DNA of 64,000 bases, from NCBI GenBank assembly GCA_947359465.1, contig OX375874.1, positions 87,535,672 to 87,599,671 on the forward strand, in the 5' to 3' direction. Made by a program: the position numbers and the translations under genes. Within the stretch, counting starts at the first letter, position 1, and each line of letters opens with the position of its first letter. This DNA comes from Metellina segmentata. Taxonomy: Eukaryota; Arthropoda; Arachnida; Araneae; Tetragnathidae. This document shows positions 36,826 through 49,049 of this stretch, in pieces. The notes under the pieces are model-generated. The model had not been told where the DNA came from. It ran no database searches and saw only the letters and a list, made by a program, of their open reading frames with translations.

Positions 36826-37133
36826 GAGTTTCAGTCTACGTTTATAGTGGTGGCAACGGCCGTGGAGCTTTTTATGGCGCACTTCTAAAGTCGCCTAAGA
36901 AATAATTATTTTAAATAAATCAATGAAATCAAACGACAGTTTAACGGATTTAAAAAAAACTTTTTAGAATATTCAAAATGATAATTTAATCTTTCCGCTT
37001 GCCGAGGTAGTCATAAAAACCGCAATAACAGTTATACAGATGGGTTGCCTTAACCTGCCATAACTCGGTACTAGAAGTGCGCCATAAAAAGCCACAAGGC
37101 TGTTGCCACCGTTATAAACGTAGACTGAAACTG
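36826..37133. mobile_element. TA-flanked MITE with ~65-bp inverted repeats
   Basis: Left end GAGTTTCAGTCTACGTTTAT continuing through ggtggcaacggcc and tttttatggcgcacttcta is inverted at the right end (tagaagtgcgccataaaaa ... cgtagactgaaactg). TA lies at 36824-36825 and 37134-37135. The subterminal words are shared with the larger element at 45942. Confidence 0.82.
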
Positions 37134-37364
37134 TACTGCTTTCTGTAAACAGACTGCCGAAATATTTTATTAGAGGGGCGAGGTTTTCGATGTACCTTAA
37201 GTTTTTTTTTTGCAGCATCATGCAATCAAGCATACTAACATAAAATAATTTATTTTTTCCGTGTTTCCGTTTCATTTTGCGAGGAACAATTTTTCAGCGG
37301 ACGAACAAAACAAATAAAAATTTTTAACTGGAGTTAGGTAGTTCTTTTTACTATCTCCTAAATC

Positions 37365-37446
37365 GAGTAAAAATTTCAACGGATTTGAGAAGAGAGTAAA
37401 AATTTCAACGGATTTGAGAAGAGAGTAAAAATTTCAACGGATTTGA
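37365..37446. repeat. 29-bp tandem repeat, three copies
   Basis: gagtaaaaatttcaacggat plus ttgagaaga repeated at 37365, 37394 and 37423. A related single copy lies near 37684 (aaaaatttcagcggattt). Confidence 0.9.
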
Positions 37447-37937
37447 AATCTGCAAAATTTCACATTTGATCGATACCTAAAAATATGATTTTCTTTAAAT
37501 AAATAATTTTTAAACTGTAACTTTTATATTTTTTCCCATATGACCTTCGAGCGATCGAGAAATAAGATTCCATTTCCTGTGCTCAAACGCTTCCAACGAA
37601 GGATAGCAAAACAAATTAAAAAAAAATTTGACAGACAATGTTTAGTTTTTTTTGGTAAAATCGGGATTGTTAATTATAGATTAAAAATTTCAGCGGATTT
37701 AAAATCTGCTGAAAATTTTACATCAGATAGATACCTTATACATTTGATTTTCTTTTAATAAATAATTTTTCAATTAAATATTTATATTTTCGCAAGCAAT
37801 TGTGAAGTCACGCCGATTGGATCTCTTCGGAATTCGCATTTGACAATGAGCGCTGCCCGTGGTAGCAATCCAACACCACTGGCAACGCTGTTACCCAATA
37901 GGCTACAAATTCCCACTTGGTTTGTGAAGCAAACCAA

Positions 37938-38001
37938 ACACCTGACCCCACGAAAGGTCACACCTGACCCCACGAAAAGGTCACACCTGACCCCGCGAAA
38001 A
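37938..38001. repeat. 22-23-bp tandem repeat, three copies
   Basis: acacctgaccccacgaaagg plus tc, starting at 37938, 37960 and 37983. Confidence 0.9.
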
Positions 38002-38280
38002 GAACTGTCACGGGCAACGTCGTGCTGACCACGCAGTGGCTAGTTTTTTAATAAGAGAACTATGTTTGATAAATTTTTTTCTGATCGCATCTATATTTTG
38101 AAGAATGTTTAGATTTATTATTTCATTGGTAAAAGCGTTTAAGATCAGAGAAACAACTTTAATTTATTTTTGATCCCTTAATCGATTATTCGTTATTAAC
38201 TTAACAAAAATATGCAACTTACTTTTTACAGATAAGAATTATCTTAGATTAACATATGAAACAATAGGTAATAAATAATA

Positions 38281-38770
38281 TTTAGATTTACTAACTCTAA
38301 ATAAACTAACTCAGATTAATTGATGTAAGAAGGGCAGTCCACAAAGAATATGAAAATAAATTATCGATCTGTTTTTACAAATTCAAGAAATCTTTTCGAT
38401 TTTTGAAAGGATGACTTATTATAAAATAATGTGAATTATGTTTTTTTTTTCAGTCTCCAGCAAATTCATTTTCGTTTATCCAGTCTCTTAACAAATATTT
38501 TACCAAAGAACTCCACTAAATAATTTAGATTTACTAACTCGAATTAAACTAACTCAGATTAATTGATGTAAAAAAGGGCAGTCCTCAAAGAATAAGAAAA
38601 TAAATTAGGGATCTGTTTTACAAATTCAAGAAACCTTCCCGATTTTTGAAAGGATGACTTATTATAAAATAATGTGAATCATGTTTTTATATCCAGTCTC
38701 CGGCAAATTCATTTTCGTTTATCCAGTCTCTTAACAAATATTTTACCGAAGAACTCCACCAAATAATGTT
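38281..38770. repeat. Tandem duplication, ~243-bp unit
   Basis: tttagatttactaactc ... agattaattgatgtaa ... gggcagtcc ... tttatccagtctcttaacaa starts at 38281 and again at about 38524. The copies differ by scattered changes and small indels. Confidence 0.88.
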
Positions 38771-39780
38771 TCATTTTAGACGTCTTAATAATTTTCTCAT
38801 ATATATAGTAAGAACAGAGAAATAATCTTTCAAAACCTTTGCGCTAGTTTTAAGATGGGAATTTCTGACCTTAACACTTCTCAAAGAACACTTAATTGTT
38901 TATTGTATGCAAGATTGAATAAACCGGTGCCCGGAAGGCTTTCTCCCCTTTTCTCTCTTGCCTCGAGTTCTTTGAAATATATAGGTCGTCACAGCCACCA
39001 TATCCTAGATACAAAACGACGCAACAGCGAGCCTGTTTTTTCAAAAGAGAAGTCAATCACTTCCGCACGGCATGGAGTCTCTCTCCAACTCTCGTGCCCA
39101 TTGCGACACCGATCTCTTCGAGGTGGTTTACTTTCCAAACATGCCTTCCACATTCGTGGGATAAGACGTTGGAACTGACAAACTCTCTCCAAGACAGAAT
39201 CTTGACAGAATGCGAGATGCTGGGGACGTTCGGTAACGTGCAAACTTTTGTTTCGAATATCTTGCTTTGGAATAGCTGAAAATGGTGTTTGTATACTGCC
39301 GTGGTGTTAGGAACTGCCGTAGAATTCGGAATCAGAACTGTTGTTTCAACTCGGGGAATTTGAATTTAGATTTGCGAGGGTCTTGAAAATACATTATTCA
39401 AGAAGAATCTGTTGTTTTGAAAGGAACTTTACGAATGATTTTTGATGGTCCATGATATCTATCCGAAGAAATGCCTTAATGTGAGCTTTGGTTACCAGAA
39501 TTAGAAATTTATGTGTTGCAGCTTGTTTTATATATCTACTTGAAGAAAATTTGTTATTGTGAAAATGGTACTGTAAATGATGATTAGATTTATAAAATAA
39601 ACCGTTTTAAATTAATTTATTTTATTTCATTTTGTTCATTCAGGAAACGAAAAATTATTTGAACGAAGAAAACATTAAATTGCAACGTTCGTACAGCAAA
39701 AATTAAAAATCGATCGAATTTTAAAGATAAAATCGAACAAAGTTTTAAGTCAAGTTTGAATTAGAAACAAACTATCACCA
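38771..39780. other. No supported gene; GC-richer patch
   Basis: A patch at about 38930-39240 is less AT-rich and open on both strands (107 and 84 codons) but shows no domain or splice logic. Treated as unexplained. Confidence 0.3.
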
Positions 39781-39786
39781 ACCAAT

Positions 39787-39918
39787 ATGTGCAACCAGTG
39801 TTTATCATCAAATCCGACATGCTCAGAAAATATAATCAACAACCAAGAATCTGAAAGCAATAGAACTTTTCCTTCTCGTATTTTGGATGCATTACTACCT
39901 CTGCAACACCAATGGCTT
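39787..39918 (+). CDS. Speculative first coding exon
   Basis: ATG at 39787 opens a frame that, before any stop, meets a consensus donor (tttcat|gtaagt at about 39919). The 44 codons have Cys-rich start MCNQCLSSNPTC and then NIINNQESESN. This could be a small exon, but I see no partner exon, promoter or homology, and a donor-like hexamer in 64 kb of DNA is common by chance. Low confidence. Confidence 0.12.
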
Positions 39919-40194
39919 TCATGTAAGTATCATTTCCTTAACTTTTTCTTTCTTTTTTGTACTATTCTACGTTTCTCGTTCACTGCCGATCAAGAGGCAG
40001 TCAAACAAATCGAGAGTGAGAGTGAAATGAGGTCGTTGCACATCAGTAGACAAACAAAGCAACATTACATAGTGAAATGGCGACAAGAATTGGAGATGAA
40101 TTACCCTTGTGTAGTGTTGGAACATTACACAAAGGGTTATGTTTCAACACTTCATTAGAATAAAGGACCAAAACAAATGTATAATATTGATTTT

Positions 40195-40800
40195 GTAAAT
40201 TTTTTATCAAGGCATACCTGAAAGTTGATATGTTCAATGTTAGAAGTATTTATTGATATTCTTTTTTTCAAGACTTAAGCTAGAAATCGTGTTATAGATA
40301 TTAAATACTGAGCACATGTCGATGTGCAAACATTTCAAGTAAAAATATAGAAATGGCATATTTTTAGAGAATAACATATTCTATGAATTCATGTTTTTTT
40401 CATATAAATTTTTATCAAGGCATACCTCAAAGTTGATATGTTCAATGCTAGAAGTATTGATATTCTTATTTCAAGACATTAGCTAGAAAACGTGTTATAG
40501 ACATTAAATATTGAGCACATGCCGATGTGCAAACATTTCAAGTATAAATATAAAAATGGCATTTTTATAGAGAATTCTATGAATTCATTTTTTTTTCATA
40601 TAAATTTTTATCAAGGCATACCTGAAAGTTGATATGTTCAATGTTAGAAGTATTAATATTCTTTTTTCAAGACTTAAGCTAGAAATCGTGTTATAGACAT
40701 TAAATATTGAGCACATGTCGATGAGTAAACATTTTAAGTATAAATATGGAAATGGAATATTTTAGAGAATAACATATTCTATGAATTCATAAGGTTTCTA
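40195..40800. repeat. Three tandem copies of a ~200-bp unit
   Basis: tcaaggcatacct(g/c)aaag ... gatatgttcaatg ... gtgttatagacattaaat ... gaattcat starts at about 40208, 40415 and 40611 (periods ~207 and ~196). Units differ by point changes and indels. Confidence 0.9.
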
Positions 40801-40984
40801 TGAAGAAGATATCCAATATTCCAAATTCCAGTCATTTTTTTAAAAACAAAATGGAAGAATACTAATAATACAGCTGCAAGGCTAGAGATTTTTTTTAGCA
40901 TTCAATCTGCGCTCTGGATATCTGTTACCCATTCGCCGATAGAGAAATAATGGTCACGGGCAATTAACAAACATTCAATGGGAG

Positions 40985-41300
40985 GAACTTTCTGTCAAGC
41001 TATATATAGGTGACGGTAATGTTTTCTACGGGGAAACGTGTTTCGTGCACGTGTTGTGAACGTGACATCAGTTGACTTGCTTTTAGAATACGATTTCTGC
41101 AATTCGACAATAAACATTCCAAAGAATGAATTCCGAATCAATATCTGATACTTAATTGGTCGACACCAATCAGATTAAAAGCCAAACGTTACCAAAACGC
41201 CTATAAAGTACATTTTAAGGTTATTCCGATATGTATCATTCAAGAGCATTTGAACAGATGTCGAATCCTTGCAGACCGTCTAGATTATTTATTTTGAAAA
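40985..41300 (+). repeat. Interspersed repeat R1, single-unit copy
   Basis: Starts tttctgtcaagctatatata and ggtgacggtaatgtttt, then gaacgtgacatcagttgacttg, agattaaaagccaaacgtt, cgatatgtatcattcaagagc and cagaccgtct. One of the most complete copies. Confidence 0.75.
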
Positions 41301-41439
41301 TACCTCTCCTAAACTAGCGGTAGAAAAAAATGAGTTAGTTGTGTACGCAATAAATCCGTCTTTGTCTTATTACTGGAAGGGTTAGATGTAAATGAAGTTA
41401 ATCTCGGCAGTTATAATTGAAAAATAATTTCATGTATCA

Positions 41440-41610
41440 AAGACCAATGATTGGAGAAGTAAGATACGTATGGCATGGTATTTACACACACACATAGGTA
41501 TTTCTTACAAAAGTTAAATTTATATACAAGTACTGCCAAGGGACTAGTGAGGGGCGATGTAGAAATGTACTTCACGTTGAACTCACGTTTAGCGATTTGT
41601 TATAGTACAT
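41440..41610 (-). pseudogene. Fragment homologous to the endonuclease-like relic at 45633
   Basis: gaagtaagatacgtatggcat ... tttcttacaaaagttaaat ... gggcgatgtagaaatgtacttca(c)gttgaactcacgttt matches 45641-45785 at DNA level with several changes. It covers only the C-terminal part of that relic and is broken. Confidence 0.55.
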
Positions 41611-44204
41611 GTATTTATAGAGTCTAAGCACTACCATTCCCCCATCATCACTGCACCCTCAAACTACCCACATCATAGATGTAGGATTTTAATTGTTAAG
41701 TACATTTGAATCTGGCAACACACTTGGCTACCCAAATCTGACAGCGCTAGTTTTTTTACGCTTCGCGCAGATTTCGAGCGCGTGCAAATATTATACTTTT
41801 GAAGAAAATGCAAAAAGAAGAGTTCGGTGGTTATGCGGAGATTAGATTGATTTTGAAAATATCTTCTATATAAATAAGAATGGAGTGTTTGTTGGTACAT
41901 TCAATATTTTCGACCCATTTTAAGTTTTCTATCCGTTTTGGACCCTTTTGATGCCAAATCCGCCTTTTTCGCGTTTGGTGTCTGTCTGTATGTATGTATG
42001 TATGTGCCCTATACACGTCCACGCGGTTTAATATATTTTCATGGTAATTTGCATACACTGAGTACTTATCTTCATTTAGTTAGTGGAATTGGTTGCGAAA
42101 GTCTGCTCTGAAAATCAACCATAATTTTGTAGTTTTGGAAAAATTGGAATGTATATTGTATATTACGATTACTTCGATAGCTTTATCAGTACTGCTAAAA
42201 AAGTAATTATTCTTCAAAAAATTAATTTTTTTTTATGGAATTTCAGCTCTGATATTTCATTTATTTCGAGTCTTATTTTTGTTCTTTGCGCAATGAAAAC
42301 GATTTCCGAATATTTGGGACAGACGATATTTTTCAACAAACGGGAATGAACAAGATCGCGCAAGCAGTGATATTTTCTGTTTCTTTCGCTCTGAATTAAT
42401 TTCACATTTCTAAATTGTGTGCACTTTTAGTTGTAAATTGTGGCAACTGTGCGAGATCAAGAGATAAAAATTAATCACAAATTACTATCTTAGAACAATT
42501 TTTTCCGACACCTTTTATTTTGTTTTATTTCGCTGTTTTCTGATTTAAATATTTATTATTTTAATAAATGTGTTTTCCTTCTCATCACACGCAACACCAT
42601 CACAAAGTATTCGACATAAAAATAGCAGGTAAGTCAGAATATTTCAGAATTTTAGTAAATTTTAAGTGTAGCTATTCCATTATTGAAAGAATAATACCCT
42701 TATTGAAAGAATAATGCCGTTATTTAAAGAATAATGCCGTTTTTTAAAGAATAATGCCGTTATTTAAAGAATAACACCGTTGTTGAAAGAATAATGCCGT
42801 TATTGAAAGAATAATGCCGTTATTGAAAGAATAATAATGTTTAAAAAATCCGAACTAGAACTTTTCAAAAATTAAAAATTTTGTTGTCATAATGACAGGA
42901 GAATATTGCAAAATTTCACTATGTCACATACCGGATGCAAGAGTTCCACAAGTAAAATAATATTGTTTTGTTGACTATGAGTGCAAGAGCCCTCGCCGTA
43001 AATCATTGTTTTTATTAATTGAATTGAACATAAAAAGAACTTAAAAAAGGGAATTCCAAAATTCCCTTAAAATCGTCTTTTGTAGTAGTAACCTTAATGT
43101 CACCTTTCGTCATTTTGTAGCTTTGTCATACAGCACGGGTGCGATGTATGTGATATGTATAATGTACATGAATGAATATTCATGTGTAGGATTTGTATCC
43201 TACGTACATTGAAGAGACAAGAACCTTTAACCCTAGACGACCGAGCAGGATGGACAGACCTACAAATGGGGGCTTGCTCGGGAAGCACTTAAGGTCCCAA
43301 CACATATCCTCCATTTTGCCAAATTTCGACACATCCAGTTATTCCCCTTGACCAAAGAACTAATGGTTTATTAGATATAAGCGCTACAAACCTGTCGGAT
43401 ATTTGGTCGCTAAAGTTTTCGTAGAGCACCCTATATAGGATCGAACTTAAAGACGTATTCACGTCCAAAATAGATATACACGAGGCAAAAAATGTTCCAC
43501 AAACTTTCTCTTTCGAATTCGTTGAATGAAATGTGAGGACTAATGTAAGAATCCATACCATTACTGGCCGCTTTGAAACATAATATGAATTGAAAGTGCC
43601 TGACTCTAAAAGACTGAAATATGAATCTCAATATAATTTTATTCAAAGAAATATCGAAAAGAGCTACCTGGAAATAACAGAACTTAAATCCAAAGCTAAA
43701 TAAATTATATTTTATGTTCGATGTGGTCGTAGTTTTCAATTACTTCCAAATAAAAATCGTCTGCCCGGATTCTGTTTCCTTTTAAACCTTGCACCAACAA
43801 AAAGAAAGAAATTGAGCTATAAAATGCTACATTATTTATATCATTGTATCGTTATTGTCGATCGTTTTGGGATTGGTAAGTATATAGTTAAAGAATAAGC
43901 TTTCGTCACATATTCACAAAATGTTTTTAGCATAACTTGCTTGAAAAACATAAAAAGGTTTACATCATTTTATGGGACTCCAAAATTATCTCCTTTATAA
44001 TTTTGGAACACAGTGTATAGTTTAAGTTTTTTGAACAAGCTATACATCTCGTGTTTGTGCTTACAAGCATCCCTCTATAAAGTTGAACTATTTCAGTTTA
44101 TAAAATAGTGATAACTAGTTGAATTTCATCATTTTAATAGTGTGTTTCGTTTCATTTATATGTGTAGTAGACAACATAAAGTTGGCGTCTATTCTCTCTG
44201 TGTT
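41611..44204. other. Mostly unannotated DNA
   Basis: AT-rich. Contains a short (TATG)n run near 41990-42005 and the 20-bp minisatellite at 42681. No supported gene. Confidence 0.4.
42681..42839. repeat. 20-bp minisatellite, about eight copies
   Basis: Unit attgaaagaataatgccgtt with variants (tttaaagaataa, ataaca, ataatac). Confidence 0.92.
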
Positions 44205-44212
44205 GTTTGTGT

Positions 44213-44976
44213 CAGGGCTCGAAATACCCGGGTGCACAGGTGCAGTGTGCACATGAAAATAAAATTGTGCACCTAATTTTTTACTGCTAGGTGCACACAG
44301 TGCACCTAACGTTAACAAAAAAAAAAGGGGGGGGGAGGTGTTTTATGTTATTTTGATGTTTGAACAAAATATTAGTATCGACATCTCTCGCTCTAAAGGA
44401 ACGGAATTAAAATTCCTAAATACACACTAAGCGAAAACAAAATCGCTGTGCCTTAACGGGTTTATACAGGAGGAATGATTACTTGTGTCACTGTCACCAG
44501 AACTTTCCGATGATCGAAACATTTTCCAGATGGTTCTGTTAAAGCGACTGTCGCGACTGCCGTGCGCCGTAGAATTTCGATATGTTTAAATATTTTTTAT
44601 TTACTATCTACTACGAACCTATATAAACATATCCAACTAATACAGTTCACGTTGGGTTGGCGTGGAAGTTTGGAGAGTGGGGTGCCAGTTCAGGTGTTGC
44701 TTCGTCATCTGACCGTGGTTCAAAATTACGAAGTGTTGTCCTCGGATCTTTCCCTTAAGGGACTGATCCCGGACCGTCGTCAATAGCCCGTTGTGTTGCT
44801 CTAGTACGACGTTAACTAAAAATTACCAATTACCAACTAATACAGTAGTTTACATTACATTAATGCTCGTACATTACGTTTTTTTTAATGTGCACCTAGC
44901 ATATAAATTGTGCACCTAATTTAAAAATTTAGGTGCACATTGTGCACCTGTATTAAAAAATCTATTTCGAGGCCTG
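44213..44976. mobile_element. Non-autonomous hAT with exact 8-bp duplication, carrying a SINE
   Basis: Ends CAGGGCTCGAAATA and (reverse complement) CAGGCCTCGAAATA. Target duplication GTTTGTGT is at 44205-44212 and 44977-44984. Both sides are rich in gtgcacct and aggtgcac words, inverted to each other. About 560 bp without the SINE inserted at 44647; no transposase frame. Confidence 0.9.
44647..44832 (+). mobile_element. 5'-truncated SINE-A nested in hAT, 14-bp duplication
   Basis: Starts within the body (tcacgttgggttggcgtgg) and runs to the aattaccaatta tail. Flanked by CCAACTAATACAGT at 44633-44646 and 44833-44846. The 5' truncation fits incomplete target-primed reverse transcription. Confidence 0.93.
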
Positions 44977-45632
44977 GTTTGTGTGCATAAAAAGGTGTAA
45001 AGTTGTGTTGTAAAAAAAATATTAAAAAAAAATATCATGTAAATCAGATGTAATTAGTTTATCTCCGTCAGATTCTTAAAACAATAATGACGTTGATAGA
45101 ATTCGGTTATAAACGTGTAGTGTAACTATAGGGATAGATTGTTATAGAAATTAAACGATATATCTACGTTAAGAGCTAATTATAAAAAACTCTGTAAATT
45201 TTCACGAGGAGCAAATAAAAATTCTTTGTTGGATACTAAAAGTGAGTTTTCCCATGAATGAAAATTTTAAATATGATATCTTTCATTATCTCTCTATATA
45301 TATTTCACTAATGTACGTGGCACAGAAATCGCGGTTATTAGTCAATCACCGAATGGCAACGAAAGTAACAAAACCTTCAACAATCTTAAATCCACGCACG
45401 AGTGTTTTTTTCTCTCCAAATTTTGAGCATATTTTGATTTTAATTATGGAGCTACAGAGTGTTATTAGAAGCGCTTGAAAAAAGAAAGCATTACGTTCTA
45501 ATGAAATCTTTGAACTGTCAGAAGGAACGATGGGCGATTAGAAATATCGTGAACTCATCATTAGAGAAAGGGTAAGGTGTAAATTAATAGAGCATTGATG
45601 GTTGCGTTGTTGAAGAACAATAATTTCATTTA

Positions 45633-45920
45633 TTAATGACAGAAGTGAGATACATATGTCATAGAATTTGAATCGATGTTTCTTACAAAGGTTAAATCTT
45701 TAAAAGTGTTGTCCAGAGTAGTGGGCGATGTAGAAATGTACTTCAGGTTGAACTCACGTTTCATATAATCTATAAGCGATTTGTTTTGATCGACATCGGC
45801 ATTGAAATCACCGATAAGCATAATGGGTGCATTGATGTCAGGAATCCTATTGGGTACAATTCTGTGCTCAAATGTCAAAATGTTATAAGTCATTTTTTTT
45901 TTAATTTTTCGTGACAGCAA
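45633..45920 (-). pseudogene. Relic of an endonuclease/exonuclease/phosphatase-fold protein
   Basis: Minus-strand frame of 95 residues with MLIGDFNADVDQ, the GDFN signature of the EEP (APE1/DNase I-like) fold, and a C-terminal STSPTTLDNTFKDLTFVRNI that fits the Thr-x-x-Asn-Thr-x-x-Asp region of the fold; the usual Asp-His near the end is not clear. Arthropod transposons carry such domains (non-LTR retrotransposons, and some Helitron variants), and a second fragment at 41440 shows it is a repeat-borne sequence. No start region or upstream catalytic Glu is visible, so I call a fragment. Confidence 0.6.
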
Positions 45921-45941
45921 TTTTAAGCTTTGGCACAGTTA

Positions 45942-46724
45942 CACTCTACGTTTATGAGTGATGGCAACGGCTTGGCGATTTTTTTGCGCACTTTTAGTAG
46001 CGAGTTACGATAAATTAAGGCAGCCCATCTTTCAATACGGTTGTTGTGGTTTTCATGACAACCTCGGGAAACGTAAACTTTCAATTTGAATATTCTAGAA
46101 AGTTCTTCCAAAATCCGTTTGATTTCATTGGTTCGTTAGAAATTTTTTCTTTCCTCCAATTGGTTATTTTATTTTTAAAATATCCTTTGAATGCTTTGGT
46201 CCTTTTAAATCGTTTTCTGTGATACCATTGTTCCATTTATTTGTATTTTGACACTTGTGGAATTTTTATTTTTTTCTAATAGTTTTCGCAAAAGAATTAA
46301 GAGTTTTTTTTTTTTTTTTGGACCATTTTTATTTTCCATATTTTTTTATGAAAGAATTCTGATGTTATCAGGTTGTATTATTTCTAGTTTTTTTTGTTTT
46401 GTAAATCTTTTTCTTTTACAACATTTCCACTGTATTTAGTGTAATTGATAATTTTCAGAGTATTCTTACTCAACATTTGTAGCTTAGTTTCTCTGCTGGT
46501 TCACAAATGTGTTTTGACATGTGCTTAAGCTTACTACTTTTTGTGAAAGTTTTAAAAAAATATACTTTTCAAAACGTTCTGAAATGTGTTTAAAAAGTGT
46601 GCTGTAAGAAGAAAAAAAAATTTGTGACAGAAAAGAGTTAAGAAATAATTATTTCCTTGGCGACTTTAGAAGTACGCCAAAAAAAATCGCCAAGACCATT
46701 GCCATCGCTCATAAACGTAGAGTG
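45942..46724. mobile_element. TA-flanked MITE, larger relative of the 36826 element
   Basis: Left end CACTCTACGTTTATGAG, then tgatggcaacggc and ttggcgattttttt, is inverted at the right (aaaaaatcgccaagacc ... cataaacgtagagtg). TA at 45940-45941 and 46725-46726. Interior is T-rich with no coding frame. Confidence 0.78.
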
Positions 46725-47323
46725 TAGCTGTTCAAGTTTGAATTTTTTTCTTTCCTCCCATTGGTTATTTTGTTTTTAAAATATCCTTTGATTGCATTGG
46801 TCATTTTAAATCGTTTTCTGTGATACCATTGTTCCATTTATTTGTATTTTGACACTTGTGGAATTTTTATTTTTTTCTAATAGTTTTCGCGAAAGAATTA
46901 AGAGTTTTTTTTTTTTTTTTGACCATTTTTATTTTTATTATTTTTTTATGAAAGAATTCTGACGTTATCAGGTTGTATTATTTCTAGCTTTTTTTGTTTT
47001 GTAAATCTTTTTCTTTTACAACATTTCCACTGTATTTAGTGTAATTGATAAGTTTCAGGGTATTCTTACCCCACATTCGTAGCTCAGTTTCTCTGCTGGT
47101 TCACAAATGTGTTTTGACATGTGCTTAAACTTACTACTTTTTGTGAAAGTTTAAAAAAAATATACTTTTTAAAACGTTCTGAAATTTGTTTAAAAAGTGT
47201 GTTGCAAAAAGAAAACAATTTGTGACAGAAAAAGAGTTAAGAAATAATTCTTTCCTTGGCGACTTTAGAATTGCGCCAAAAAAAATCGCCAAGGCCGTTG
47301 CCATCGCTCACAAACGTAGAATG
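46141..47323. repeat. Tandem duplication (~600 bp) including the MITE's right end
   Basis: 46141-46734 and 46742-47330 align over their length (ttttctttcctcc(a/c)attggttatttt ... ctttgtgaaagttt ... cgtaga(g/a)tgtagctgttc) with scattered differences. One left terminus is therefore followed by two right termini, at 46724 and 47323. Confidence 0.88.
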
Positions 47324-47924
47324 TAGCTGTTCCTATTCAAGATTCAACATGTGGTTTTTGACTTATTACATTTTTTTTCCACATTTGTTTTCTCATAAAC
47401 TGAAAGAAGACGACTTACGACATTTTGCCACCTTCTAAACATTAACAAATCAGACTCCAGAATGGGACTTACTTAATTTTTTCGGGAAAATTGACTTATA
47501 ACATTTTGCCATCTGTGCACAGAATTATCCTGATTGAAATATTAACTAGCATTTTAAAGAGAAACATTTCAAATAAAGTTTGTGATACATTGGGATATAT
47601 GGAGACAGAACCGAGTATGAAACGAGTTCACCGCTCACCATCACATCAACAAAACACATATAATCGATATAACCATCTTAAATTTCATCCTATTGTTGAT
47701 CGATGATGTATACGTATCTGTAGATAGCCACACCACCAACAATAAGTTTAGATGGTGAAGATCTTGAAGAAGTTGACGGCTGCGTTACAAACGTAACTGA
47801 ACGCATTCTTGACAAACGCCGATTCGTAACAGACATCGACCCACTGACATCTCTTTGCAAAAGTCTTTAGAACGAGCTGAGACAGCAATAGTGCCATTTC
47901 TTCTCATTTAGTAGTTTGTTGCTG

Positions 47925-48306
47925 TTGTTGTGGCCATATATGGCCCAATTAAGGGTGCCATTGCCCCGGAGGGTTGGACTTCTTCATGCATGACATCCGT
48001 TTTTACAGGAAGGTCCCTTTCACACATCCATTCACTCACACATATCGTAATTTAGATCCCAATCAGAGGCTGATAACCCCCTGATCAGGTACCCCCAGAG
48101 GTATTGATTTGGTATGGGAACATAGGGGACTTTGTGACCACGACCTATTTAACGTGCCCCAGCCACCACTAGCAAACACGACGGTCTTTAGCCAGGTCTA
48201 AGCGCCGATCTCGCAACCATCAGAATTGCAATCTCCGCAGAGGACAGAACCCACAACCCTTCTGATGCGAGCCCGACGCTCTACTGACTGAGCTACCGTG
48301 GCTCTT
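47925..48306 (-). mobile_element. Full-length tRNA-derived SINE-C
   Basis: In sense it starts gagccacggtagctcagtca with a box A (GTAGCTCAGTCAGTAGAGCG) and a box B-like segment (GGGTTCTGTCC), then a body shared with 20746-20935 and a gttgttgtgg/caacaa tail. The head looks like an ordinary tRNA 5' half, but box B is degenerate, so it is a SINE and not a tRNA gene. No clean target duplication was seen. Confidence 0.85.
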
Positions 48307-48357
48307 TAATCGTTTAATGTTTAAAAATTATCACATTGTAAGTCAGTATCACGCGGT

Positions 48358-48485
48358 GAGTCGCGGTAACCTGGTTGGAAGAGTAACGAATTAGCAACCG
48401 GAGGATTGCTAGTTCGAATCCAACCAAAGACCGTCATCTACAAAAGAAGCTCTGGTGCACGATAAATCTGTTGTGGCTAAATAAT
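48358..48485 (+). mobile_element. SINE type-B head fragment
   Basis: gcggtaacctggttggaagagt ... gctagttcgaatccaacc (box B) ... aaagaccgtc ... ctggtgcacgataaatctgttgtgg. Only the head and start of the body are present. Confidence 0.72.
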
Positions 48486-48593
48486 ATTGAAGATCCTGTT
48501 TTTCTTTACAGACCGACACTAATTTCATATCCCTCTTTTTCACAATCCAAAGGAAAACTGAGCAAACGTCGTCGTCATTTCTAGGGTTCACAT

Positions 48594-49041
48594 TAGGGTT
48601 GCCAACCGTCCCGGATGGGCCGGGATTGTCCCGGAATCGAAGTTTCTGTCCAGAATCACGGTTCAATGTCAAATTGTCCCGGAATTTCAGAGAAAGCTAT
48701 CGAACAATATCTTCTACATTTCAAAATAATTCTTTCTATCGCACATGAATTAGTGTCCATCAAACGTCCGTTTTCCCTACTTTCCCAAGCCAATACAAAA
48801 AAAAATCGTCACTAAAAGTTATTATTGCTGTGGCATTTTGTGATTTCCACCTGTTGGCAAAATCTCTTATGACATCAGTTGATCCAATAAACTAAGAACA
48901 AAAGATTCGTTTTTTTTTGTTGCTCTCCTGAAAAAATGCAGTTTTTAGACAAACGACCATTTGCTCTCTGAGTGACGATATAAATATTTCAGCTTTGCAC
49001 AAAATGTTTCGGAATTGTCTCGGAAAAAGTTGGCAACGCTA
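48594..49041. mobile_element. hAT-like MITE (TAGGGTTGCCAAC ends)
   Basis: Left TAGGGTTGCCAACCGTCCCGG and right, in reverse complement, TAGCGTTGCCAACTTTTTCCG. 'attgtcccggaat' words recur inside and are inverted near the right end. Flanks GTTCACAT (48586-48593) and GATTACAT (49042-49049) match at 6 of 8 positions, so an 8-bp duplication is plausible but aged. Confidence 0.6.
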
Positions 49042-49049
49042 GATTACAT

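Noticed and set aside
38855..39243. Overlapping frames of 107 and 84 codons on opposite strands
   Set aside because: No domain, no splice or start logic; open on both strands because of a local rise in GC.
42681..42839. Possible CRISPR-like array
   Set aside because: Units are contiguous 20-bp repeats without unique spacers, in eukaryotic DNA; an ordinary minisatellite.
48230..48306. Possible tRNA gene on the minus strand
   Set aside because: Box A looks good, but box B is degenerate and the segment continues into a repeated SINE body.
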